This document shows, in pieces, positions 15,411-22,273 of a DNA stretch of 23,341 bases (position 1 is the first letter of the stretch; each line of letters begins with the position of its first letter). The stretch is from assembly GCA_024278395.1 (NCBI GenBank), contig JAJRTG010000006.1:1-23341 (forward strand), read 5' to 3'. The notes under the pieces are model-generated. The model saw nothing but the letters and a program-made list of their open reading frames with translations, made no database searches and was not told the DNA's origin. The stretch comes from Fidelibacterota bacterium (GTDB taxonomy: Bacteria; Bipolaricaulota; Bipolaricaulia; UBA7950; UBA9294). The translations under genes were made by a program, and so were the position numbers.

Positions 15411-16312
15411 ACATAGGACTGCAGATTGCGTGGATGATCAGTTTGCCGATCGTGATGATCCTGGTGGTCGCGGTTCTGTACACCGGGATCTCGCTGAAGA
15501 TCACCGCCCGGATCGACCGGCGCTACGGCCCGCCGATCTACCAGCCGGTGATCGACCTGGTGAAGCTGGTCTCACTCAAGCGGAACGCGTCACACGGCCC
15601 GGTGTTCGATTGGGGTTTGGTCGCTGCGATCGCCGGCTCGAGCGTGATCCTGCTGATGATCCCGATGGGCGGGATCCACCCGCTCGGGGCGTCGGGGGAC
15701 CTGCTCGTCATCCTGTACCTGATGCTCCTCACGTCGGTCGGGGTGGCGCTCTCCGCCGGGGCGTCGGAGAACCCGAACGCGTCGATGGGGGTGGCGCGCA
15801 AGCTGATGCTCGGCCTTGGGTACGAGGTACCGTTCCTGCTCATCCTGCTCGCGATGATGACCTACTACCATACCACATCGCTCGCGGCCATCGTCGCCGC
15901 CCAGCGGGCGGGGCTCATCGGCGTGCTGCGGTTCCCGCTGTCGGCGATCGCTGCCCTGCTGATCATGCCGGCGATGCAGGGGGGGCGCCCGTTCGATCTG
16001 GTAACCGCGCCGCAGGAGACGGCGTCCGGACCGATGATTGAACTGGGCGGGAAGTACCTGGCGCTGATGGTGATCGAGCACTCCCTCCACGCGGCGATCG
16101 TCCTCGCCCTGTTCGTGGACATCTTCTTCGGCGGAGCGACGAACCTCGGGATATTCCTGCTGAAGATGACCGGACTGTTTCTGGTCGGGGTGCTGATCAA
16201 CGCGGTCTATCCCCGGTTCCGGGTGGAGCAGGCGCTCCGCTACTGCTGGCGCTGGCCGACGTGGTTCGCTATCGGCGGGCTGATCATGGCGATGGTGCTG
16301 AAGGGAGGATGA
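15407..16312 (+). CDS. mbxM: NuoH/HycD-type membrane subunit (MbxM-like)
   Basis: This is the membrane subunit that anchors the redox arm and links it to the ion path (301 aa, about eight helices), homologous to NuoH, HycD and MbhM. Visible features are the cytoplasmic loop ITARIDRRYGPPIYQPVIDLVKLVSLKR, typical of the family, then ASENPNASMGVARKLMLGLGYEVPFLL, the acidic loop RPFDLVTAPQETASGP, and GVLINAVYPRFRVEQALRYCW near the end. The true start is the ATG at 15407, overlapping the previous stop as ATGA; an upstream in-frame extension to 15350 lies within the preceding gene. In MBX/MBS clusters M precedes J-K-L-N, as here. Confidence 0.93.
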   Translation: MNIGLQIAWMISLPIVMILVVAVLYTGISLKITARIDRRYGPPIYQPVIDLVKLVSLKRNASHGPVFDWGLVAAIAGSSVILLMIPMGGIHPLGASGDLLVILYLMLLTSVGVALSAGASENPNASMGVARKLMLGLGYEVPFLLILLAMMTYYHTTSLAAIVAAQRAGLIGVLRFPLSAIAALLIMPAMQGGRPFDLVTAPQETASGPMIELGGKYLALMVIEHSLHAAIVLALFVDIFFGGATNLGIFLLKMTGLFLVGVLINAVYPRFRVEQALRYCWRWPTWFAIGGLIMAMVLKGG

Positions 16313-16314
16313 CG

Positions 16315-16875
16315 ATGGAGAAACACAAGCGCGCGAAGATGTGGTTGACCCATCCGTACAAATGGGGACAGAAGTACTCGCTGTGGCCGGTACATTTCTG
16401 CACCGGGTGCGGGGCGATCGAGATGCCGCCGACGATGCTCGCCCCGTACGACGCGAGCCGGTTCGGGATGGGACCGATGGCCAGTCCACGCCAGGCGAAC
16501 CTCCTCCTCATCACCGGCTACATGACGACGAAGACCCTCAAGTACGTGATCCGCACCTACGAGCAGATGCTCACCCCACGCTACGTGCTCTCGTTCGGGT
16601 CGTGCCCGATCGACGGTGGGCTGTACTACACCTCCTACAACACGATCAACCACCTGGAGTGGTATCTCCCGGTCGACGTGTGGATCGCCGGGTGCATGCC
16701 GCGGCCGGAGGCGTTCCTCATGGGGGTGAACCGGTTGATGGAGGAGATCGAGGCCGGGAGGGCGGACGGATACAAGCGGTACGAGGAGAACATCGATTAC
16801 TACCGGAGGAACCAGGAACGGACGTTGGGCAAGGAGTTTCTCGCAGAGCTGAAACAGGTGGAGTGGTTGACGTGA
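16315..16875 (+). CDS. mbxJ: NuoB-type [4Fe-4S] subunit (MbxJ-like)
   Basis: This is the small subunit carrying the iron-sulfur cluster nearest the active site (N2-like), 186 aa. All four likely ligands are present: Cys29 and Cys32 in FCTGCGAIE, Cys97 in FGSCPIDGG and Cys127 in AGCMPRPEAF. The spacing CxxC rather than NuoB's adjacent CC follows the energy-converting hydrogenase/MBX branch. The ATG at 16315 has GGGAGG six bases upstream; an ATG at 16309 overlapping the mbxM stop is possible but lies on top of the ribosome site. It overlaps mbxK as GTGA. Confidence 0.93.
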   Translation: MEKHKRAKMWLTHPYKWGQKYSLWPVHFCTGCGAIEMPPTMLAPYDASRFGMGPMASPRQANLLLITGYMTTKTLKYVIRTYEQMLTPRYVLSFGSCPIDGGLYYTSYNTINHLEWYLPVDVWIAGCMPRPEAFLMGVNRLMEEIEAGRADGYKRYEENIDYYRRNQERTLGKEFLAELKQVEWLT

Positions 16876-17345
16876 CCCGAGAACAGGAACTGGTGGATCG
16901 GCTGAAATCCCGCTTCCCCGCGGTCGACGCGCGGGTGCAGCGGCGCCAGCGGGTGATCGTCTCCGTGGCCCGGGAGCTCGTCCCGGCGGTGCTGCTGTGG
17001 CTCAAGCAGGCGGGCTACCATCAGCTCACCCTGATCTCGTGCGTCGACTGGATCGAGGATGGGCAGTTCGAGCTCGTGTACCACGTCGCCGCGCACGCGT
17101 CCGGGATCCACGTCATGGTGAAGGCGCGGATCGACCGTGAGAACCCGGTGATGGAATCGATCATCCCGATCTACGTCCCCGCCCAGCCATATGAGCGGGA
17201 GATCCACGAGTTCTTCGGGGTCGATTTTCCGGGCAACCCCGACCTCGCCCCGCTCTACCTAGACGACTGGCACGACCTCCCGCCGCTGCGCCGGGACTTC
17301 GACACCAAGGCGTACTCGCAGAGGAGATACGACTATGAGCAATGA
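16872..17345 (+). CDS. mbxK: NuoC-type subunit (MbxK-like)
   Basis: This is a 157-aa hydrophilic subunit of the NuoC/HycE-N-terminal family (30-kDa complex I subunit). The signature near the C-terminus is YEREIHEFFGVDFPGNPDL followed by PLYLDDWHDLPPLRRDF, the standard docking motif of this family. The start is GTG at 16872, overlapping the mbxJ stop as GTGA; the open frame extending back to 16341 is only a shadow inside mbxJ. It binds the NuoD-like subunit encoded next, whose start codon lies 11 bases inside this gene. Confidence 0.92.
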   Translation: MTREQELVDRLKSRFPAVDARVQRRQRVIVSVARELVPAVLLWLKQAGYHQLTLISCVDWIEDGQFELVYHVAAHASGIHVMVKARIDRENPVMESIIPIYVPAQPYEREIHEFFGVDFPGNPDLAPLYLDDWHDLPPLRRDFDTKAYSQRRYDYEQ

Positions 17346-18435
17346 ACTGAGCCTGTTCTTCGGCCCGCAGCACGCGGGGGTGTCCGGGAACTTCAACCTG
17401 ACGCTGACCCTTGACGGGGAGACAATCGATCACGTGCGGGTGAACCTCGGGTTCCTCCACCGCGGGTTCGAGAAGATGCTGGAAAACGTCGGGTTTCTGC
17501 AGGGGTTTCCGTTCGTGTGCCGGATCAACGTGATGGATCCGGACCACAACGAACAGATCTACGCGATGGCGATCGAGGAGCTCGCCGGGATCGAGGTCCC
17601 ACCGCGCGCCCACTACATCCGCACCCTGGTCCTGGAGATGGCGCGCCTGGCGACTCACCTGTTGTGGCTGAACGGGATGGCCGGGGCGATGGGGTTCTAC
17701 ACCATCAACCACTGGGCGATGCTCGCCCGCGACGAGATCCTCGACCTGTTCTCCATGTTCTCCGGCGCCCGCGTGTACCACATCTACATCCTCCCCGGTG
17801 GGGTGCGCCGCGACCTTCCCGACGGGTTCGCCGGAAAGATGAACGCGTTCCTCGATGATTTCGAGAGGACGTTGCACGACTTCGACGTCGCGTTCTTCAA
17901 CAACCGGGTGTTCCGGAAGCGGACGGACGGGGTCGGGGTGATCACCCAGGAGGAGGCGCTGCGGGACGGGATGACCGGGGCTCCCCTGCGCGCCACCGGG
18001 ATCGCCCGCGACGTGCGCCGCGAGGAGCCGTACGCCGCGTACGCCGACCTCGACTTCGAGATCCCGACGCGGACCGAGGGGGATTCCTACGCCCGGGCGA
18101 TGGTGATCCGGGCGGAGATGGACCAGAGCGTGCGCATCATCCGTCAGGTGCTCGACAAGCTGCCGGACGGCCCGGCGTGGAACCGGACCCCGAACCCGTT
18201 CAAGTGGAACATCCCGCCCGGCGAGACGTACGTGCGCGTCGAGTCGGGCCGGGGGGAGCTCGGCGGATACGCGGTCACCGACGGGTCGAACCGGATCCGG
18301 CGCATGAACTACCGCGGCCCGTCGCTCCCGCACGGGCTGGTCGTCCTCCCGCGGATCCTCGTCGGGATGACCGTCCCGGACATCGCACACATGGTATCGA
18401 GCCTGAACATCTCCGTTCCGGAGATCGATCGATGA
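17335..18435 (+). CDS. mbxL: NuoD/NiFe-large-subunit-like protein lacking Ni-binding cysteines (MbxL-like)
   Basis: This is a 366-aa homologue of NuoD and of the large subunit of energy-converting hydrogenases. Family motifs are FFGPQHAGVSGNF (8-20), NLGFLHRGFEK (37-47) and EMARLATHLLWL. The N-terminal CxxC of hydrogenases is reduced to a single Cys62 (PFVCRINVMDPDHN), and the C-terminus reads DIAHMVSSLNISVPEIDR without the second CxxC. Cys62 is the only cysteine in the protein, so no NiFe site can form. Known MBX/MBS complexes also carry altered ligand motifs and are not hydrogenases. The ATG at 17335 has AGAGGAGA upstream. The substrate at this site (quinone-like pocket, sulfane sulfur or none) is not determined. 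Confidence 0.92.
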   Translation: MSNELSLFFGPQHAGVSGNFNLTLTLDGETIDHVRVNLGFLHRGFEKMLENVGFLQGFPFVCRINVMDPDHNEQIYAMAIEELAGIEVPPRAHYIRTLVLEMARLATHLLWLNGMAGAMGFYTINHWAMLARDEILDLFSMFSGARVYHIYILPGGVRRDLPDGFAGKMNAFLDDFERTLHDFDVAFFNNRVFRKRTDGVGVITQEEALRDGMTGAPLRATGIARDVRREEPYAAYADLDFEIPTRTEGDSYARAMVIRAEMDQSVRIIRQVLDKLPDGPAWNRTPNPFKWNIPPGETYVRVESGRGELGGYAVTDGSNRIRRMNYRGPSLPHGLVVLPRILVGMTVPDIAHMVSSLNISVPEIDR

Positions 18436-18445
18436 AGGAGGGGTG

Positions 18446-20305
18446 ATGAGCAAGGGAAGCGTTCTCGGACCGTTCGTGTCGTTGAAATATCTGTTCGAAA
18501 AGCCGCGCACCGTCGCCTACCCGTACCGCCAGCGGGAGATCTCCCCGCGCTACCGTGGGTTTCACAAGAACGACCTGGAGAAGTGCATCGGGTGCGGGAA
18601 CTGCGCCGACATCTGTCCGTGCGATGCGATCGAGATGGTGAAGCTCCCCGGGATCGCTGCTGACCCGAAGCGGGGATCGACCGATGAGCGCCCGCAGATC
18701 AACTACGGCCGCTGCACGTACTGCGGGTTGTGCGTCGACGTCTGCCCGACCGGGAGCCTGAGTCTGTCCCAGGACTTCATCCACAACGACGTGGCACCAG
18801 ATAGCTTCGTCGCCGTCCCCCGGGACGAAAAATCGGCCCCGGAGCTGTTCGTCGATGACCTGACTGACTTCGAGGCGCGGCTCGACCGGCGCCGCCGGAG
18901 CGATGCCGGGTACAGGTCCGAGCTCGCGTTCACGTTCGCCCATCTCGAGGGACACGCCAAGGAGATGGAGGTCGTACCGGCGGAGGAGCGGGTCAAATCG
19001 TTCGTGGAGATGGTGCGCGGGTTCACGCGCGACCAGGCCATCGCCGAGGCGTCCCGTTGCTTCGAGTGTCAGGTGTGCGAGGAGGCGTGCCCGGCACACA
19101 TGAACATCGCCGATTACATCCGCGATATCTGGGCCGAGGATTACGCTCAGGCGGCGCGTGACATCCACAGGACGAACCCGCTCCCCGAGGTGTGCGGTCG
19201 GGTGTGCACCCACAACTGCGAAAAGGCGTGCGCCATGTCCCACCGCGGCGATCCGGTCTCGATCCGGTGGCTGAAGCGCTATGCTATGGATCAGATCCCG
19301 ATGGATGAGTACGAGCGCATCCTGGGGACCGCGATCGTCAAGCCGACCGGAAAGCGGGTGGCGATCGTCGGCGCCGGTCCGTCCGGCCTGTCCGCCGCCT
19401 ATTACCTGGCCCTGATGGGATATGAGGTGACCGTGTTCGAGGAGAAGGAGCGGCCGGGCGGGATGATGCGCTACGGGATCCCGGAGTACCGCCTGCCCTA
19501 CGCCGCCCTGGACAAGGACATTGCCTACATCGAGTCCGTCGGGGTGGAGATCCGGTGCAACACCCGCGTCGGGGCGGACGTCACCCTGGACGATCTCCAC
19601 CGCGATTACGACGCGGTGTTCATCGGGATCGGGCTGCAGGGCGGGCGGAGCACGCGCGTCCCCGGGACCGAGCACCGCAACGTGTTCCAGGCGATCACCC
19701 TGTTGCGCGAGATCACCCGCGGCAACGAGATCGCCGTGACCGACAAGATCGTGGTGATCGGCGGGGGGAACGTGGCGATGGACATCTCCCGCAGCCTCGC
19801 CCGCCTCCAGATGGAAAAGTACGGCAAGGTGGACATCACCGTCACCTGCCTCGAGACCGAGGACATCATGCCCGCCGATCCCGAGGAGATCGCCGAGGCG
19901 CGCGAGGAAGGAATCGTAATCATCCCCGGCCGCTCCCCGGTCAAAATCGAGATCGCGGACGGAGAGATCGCCGGGCTGCACACCGTCTGTTGCGTTTCCG
20001 TGTTTGACGAACACCACCGGTTCAACCCGCAGGTGGATGATGCCGACAAGCTGTTCATCCCCGGCACGATGGTCGTCGAGGCGATCGGCCAGAGCGCGGA
20101 CGACTCGCTGCTGCCCGACGAGCTGAAGCAGCGGCTCGAGTACGCCGGGCGGCGGGTCAAGGTGAACGAGTACTATCAGAGCAGCATCCCCTGGCTGTTC
20201 TTCGCCGGCGACTTCGTGAGGGGGCCGGACGTGATCACCGGGATCGCCACCGGGCACCAGGCGGCGCGTGGGATCGATCTTTACCTGACCGGATCTGAGG
20301 AGTAG
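18446..20305 (+). CDS. NuoI-like polyferredoxin fused to a GltD/NfnB-type NAD(P)H oxidoreductase (MbxN-GltD fusion)
   Basis: This 619-aa protein joins two enzymes. Residues 1-125 are the NuoI/MbxN subunit with two [4Fe-4S] sites, Cys47-50-53-57 (CIGCGNCADIC) and Cys90-93-96-100 (CTYCGLCVDVC). Residues about 180-619 are a full GltD/NfnB-type module: a second ferredoxin-like domain (CFECQVCEEACP, Cys205-215, and CGRVCTHNCEKAC, Cys250-262), an FAD loop GAGPSG (309-314), a nucleotide loop GGGNVAMD (439-446) and the closing FAGDFVRGPDVITGIATGHQAA. At the end of the second NAD(P) strand it reads CLETEDIMPA (Glu470) instead of the YRR-type pair common in NADPH enzymes. The start is ATG 18446 with AAGGAG five bases upstream. 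The fusion should wire pyridine nucleotide directly to the membrane complex. Confidence 0.93.
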   Translation: MSKGSVLGPFVSLKYLFEKPRTVAYPYRQREISPRYRGFHKNDLEKCIGCGNCADICPCDAIEMVKLPGIAADPKRGSTDERPQINYGRCTYCGLCVDVCPTGSLSLSQDFIHNDVAPDSFVAVPRDEKSAPELFVDDLTDFEARLDRRRRSDAGYRSELAFTFAHLEGHAKEMEVVPAEERVKSFVEMVRGFTRDQAIAEASRCFECQVCEEACPAHMNIADYIRDIWAEDYAQAARDIHRTNPLPEVCGRVCTHNCEKACAMSHRGDPVSIRWLKRYAMDQIPMDEYERILGTAIVKPTGKRVAIVGAGPSGLSAAYYLALMGYEVTVFEEKERPGGMMRYGIPEYRLPYAALDKDIAYIESVGVEIRCNTRVGADVTLDDLHRDYDAVFIGIGLQGGRSTRVPGTEHRNVFQAITLLREITRGNEIAVTDKIVVIGGGNVAMDISRSLARLQMEKYGKVDITVTCLETEDIMPADPEEIAEAREEGIVIIPGRSPVKIEIADGEIAGLHTVCCVSVFDEHHRFNPQVDDADKLFIPGTMVVEAIGQSADDSLLPDELKQRLEYAGRRVKVNEYYQSSIPWLFFAGDFVRGPDVITGIATGHQAARGIDLYLTGSEE

Positions 20306-20332
20306 CTCGGCGTACTGCCCCTGCTCACACGT

Positions 20333-20361
20333 TTGCACTCCCGCGACGACTGCTCTATAAT
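20333..20361 (+). promoter_or_regulatory. sigma70-type promoter for the NADH-oxidase-like operon
   Basis: TTGCAC (20333-20338) and a perfect TATAAT (20356-20361) are 17 bases apart, 28 bases beyond the fusion gene's stop. Transcription would begin near 20368, leaving about 170 untranslated or weakly coding bases before the ATG at 20541. No terminator is visible between 20305 and the promoter, so read-through from the mbx operon is also possible. Confidence 0.65.
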
Positions 20362-20406
20362 CCGACTCTGAAGGTAGCAAAAAGCCGGGACGAGGGCTTA
20401 ATCAGC

Positions 20407-20544
20407 GTGAATTGCAAGGCGATACAGCTCTGCGGCGGCGGGAAGGGTGCGGCGGAGTACGCTCCGGCGGACGGTGTCAACCGATACGTGCGGCAGGGCG
20501 GAGACGGCCTGCCCATTTTACTTTTTGAGGAGGCTTCCGGATGA
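20407..20544 (+). CDS. Possible small ORF, 45 codons, unknown function
   Basis: A frame runs from GTG 20407 to TGA 20542-20544, overlapping the ATG of the next gene as ATGA, the same coupling used throughout this region. A weak GAGGG lies ten bases before the GTG. The product would start MNCKAIQLCGGGKG and end LPILLFEEASG, with two cysteines (3 and 9). About 70 percent of third positions are G or C, compatible with the neighbours. I do not recognise the family. It spans a terminator-like hairpin, so it may be a leader peptide, a chance frame in a regulatory leader, or a genuine small protein. Confidence 0.3.
   Translation: MNCKAIQLCGGGKGAAEYAPADGVNRYVRQGGDGLPILLFEEASG
20492..20526 (+). terminator. 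Terminator-like hairpin in the leader (possible attenuator)
   Basis: GGCAGG (20492-20497) pairs with CCTGCC (20508-20513). Inside, CG pairs with CG around a GAGA tetraloop, with one G-G mismatch between the two helices. It is followed by CATTTTACTTTTT (20514-20526). This is the layout of an intrinsic terminator placed 15 bases before the GAGGAGG ribosome site of the next gene. Upstream small stems occur at 20382-20399, 20453-20466 (UACG loop) and 20472-20483. I could not match the leader to a known riboswitch. Confidence 0.45.
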
Positions 20545-21887
20545 AGACGGACGTGTTGGTGATCGGTGGGAGCGCGGCGGGGATCGTCGCAGCCATGGTC
20601 GGGAGATCCTGCTATCCGGAGAAGGAGTTTCTCGTTCTGCGCGATCAGCCGCAGGCGCTCGTCCCGTGCGGGATTCCGTACATCTTTGGGTCGCTGGGGA
20701 GCACGGATAAAGATGTCATCTCGGATGAGATCTACGCCAAGGCCGGGATCGACCTTAGAATCGACTCCGCGGTCGGGATCGATCCGAAGGGCAAGCTCTG
20801 CCTAACGTCGTCCGGAGCGGAGATAGCATTCGACCGACTGGTCCTCGCCACCGGTTCCCGTCCCTATGTGCCGGAGTGGCTCCCGGGGACGGCCCTGAAG
20901 AACGTGTTCACCATCCCTAAGGACAAGGCCGCCTTGGATCGGATCATGGCCGGCCTTCAGGGATGTGAGAGGATCGTCACCATCGGGGGTGGTTTCATCG
21001 GGGTGGAGGTCTCGGATGAGCTGAACAAGCTCGGCAAGTCGGTGACGATCGTGGAGATCCTCCCCCATGTCCTCGGGCTCGCGTTCGATCAGGAGATCGC
21101 CTCCCGGGCCGAGGAGATCCTGCGGGAGCGCGGGGTGAACCTGCGGACCGGGGTGGGGGCGAAGGCGATCCTGGGCGACGGGAAGGTATCCGGTGTAGAG
21201 CTTACAAACGGCGAGCGGATCGATGCGGACGCGGTGATCCTTGCCATGGGGTACCGCCCGAATACATCCCTCGCCGCGGCCGCCGGCTTACCGGTGAACG
21301 AGATGGGGTTCATCAAGGTCGATGAGTACATGCGCACCCAGAATCCGGAGATATTCGCCGTCGGGGACTGCGCTGAGAAGCGGGACTTCGTCACCCGCAA
21401 ACCGAGCGCGGTCATGCTCGCCTCCACCGCCACCTCGGAGGCGCGCGTCGCCGGGGCGAACCTGTACCGGCTCTCGGTGGTGAAGACGTTCAGCGGCACG
21501 ATCGCCATCTTCTCCACCGCGATCGGGGATACCGCGTTCGGAGCGGCCGGGCTGACCGAGGCGGCGGCCCGCCGGGAGGGCTTTGACATCGTCACCGGTA
21601 GCTTCACCGGGGTGGATAAGCATCCCGGGTCCCTCGACCATGCTCACCCGCAGTTTGTGAAGCTGATCGCCGCGCGCGAGTCCGGGGTGGTGCTCGGGGG
21701 AGAGGTGATGGGGGGTACGAGCGTGGGCGAGCTCACGAACCTCCTCGGATTCGCCATCGAGAACAAGATGTCGGTGAACTCGCTCTTCACCGCCCAGATC
21801 GGCACCCATCCCCTGCTCACCGCCCCTCCGACTGCCTACCCCCTGATCAAGGCGGCGGAGGCGGTGCTCAGGGAGATAAGGAGATGA
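20541..21887 (+). CDS. CoA-disulfide reductase / NADH oxidase-like flavoprotein (NAD(P)H sulfur oxidoreductase family)
   Basis: This FAD- and NAD(P)H-dependent oxidoreductase of 448 aa belongs to the single-cysteine branch of the pyridine nucleotide-disulfide family. The FAD loop is VIGGSAAG (7-14); the redox Cys43 lies in LVPCGIPY; the NAD(P)H loop is TIGGGFIGVEV near residue 150; a second FAD motif is EIFAVGDCAE. The C-terminal dimerisation domain ends with THPLLTAPPTAYPLIKAAEAV. Relatives reduce O2, CoA disulfides, persulfides or elemental sulfur; sequence does not decide which. ATG 20541 follows GAGGAGG. It has its own promoter right after the MBX-like operon, and archaeal MBX is functionally tied to a CoA-dependent NAD(P)H sulfur reductase of this family, so a redox or sulfur role is a reasonable inference. 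Confidence 0.88.
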   Translation: MKTDVLVIGGSAAGIVAAMVGRSCYPEKEFLVLRDQPQALVPCGIPYIFGSLGSTDKDVISDEIYAKAGIDLRIDSAVGIDPKGKLCLTSSGAEIAFDRLVLATGSRPYVPEWLPGTALKNVFTIPKDKAALDRIMAGLQGCERIVTIGGGFIGVEVSDELNKLGKSVTIVEILPHVLGLAFDQEIASRAEEILRERGVNLRTGVGAKAILGDGKVSGVELTNGERIDADAVILAMGYRPNTSLAAAAGLPVNEMGFIKVDEYMRTQNPEIFAVGDCAEKRDFVTRKPSAVMLASTATSEARVAGANLYRLSVVKTFSGTIAIFSTAIGDTAFGAAGLTEAAARREGFDIVTGSFTGVDKHPGSLDHAHPQFVKLIAARESGVVLGGEVMGGTSVGELTNLLGFAIENKMSVNSLFTAQIGTHPLLTAPPTAYPLIKAAEAVLREIRR

Positions 21888-21904
21888 ACAGGGAGGCACC
21901 CGCG

Positions 21905-22273
21905 ATGAAACTGGAAGAGGCAGCACGGTTGTTGGCAGGCGAGTTCCTGTGCGGAGAGGGACAGAGGGACACGGTGATCGATCGAGCTTACGCTGCCGAT
22001 CTCCTCTCCGATGTACTGGCGCTTACCGAAGAGAGGACGACGCTGATCACCGGTACGATCAGTCCGCAGGTGATAAAGGTAGCCGATATCCTGAACGTGA
22101 TCGCGATCATCTTCGTGCGGGGGAAGCGCCCGTCGCCACAGTTGATCGAGTACGCCGAGTGTCTGGGGATCCCCCTTGTGTTTACTGAGAAGACGATGTT
22201 CGAGACGTGCGGGCTCCTCTATACGCATGGGGTACGGCCGTGCAAGAACCGCCCCGTGTGCCGGCTTAGATGA
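21905..22273 (+). CDS. DRTGG-domain protein with cysteine-containing tail
   Basis: This is a 122-aa protein with a DRTGG-type fold: AYAADLLSDVLAL at about 28-40, then ITGTISPQVIKVADILNVIAIIFVRGKRPS. DRTGG domains occur beside CBS domains and in phosphotransacetylases and are thought to sense ligands. It aligns end to end with the second DRTGG protein at 22694, which supports the ATG at 21905 (GGGAGG eight bases upstream) over the ATG at 21884 that overlaps the preceding stop. Unlike that paralogue it ends with Cys102, Cys113 and Cys119, which could bind metal or respond to redox state. It overlaps the anti-sigma-type gene as ATGA. Confidence 0.8.
   Translation: MKLEEAARLLAGEFLCGEGQRDTVIDRAYAADLLSDVLALTEERTTLITGTISPQVIKVADILNVIAIIFVRGKRPSPQLIEYAECLGIPLVFTEKTMFETCGLLYTHGVRPCKNRPVCRLR

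Noticed and set aside
17335..18435. Calling the cluster a NiFe hydrogenase (Mbh/Ech)
   Set aside because: The large subunit has only one cysteine and none of the paired Ni-binding motifs.
20368..20540. Known riboswitch classes (cobalamin, c-di-GMP, SAM, THF, Moco) in the leader
   Set aside because: I compared remembered core motifs and found no convincing match; only the terminator-like hairpin and small stems can be supported.
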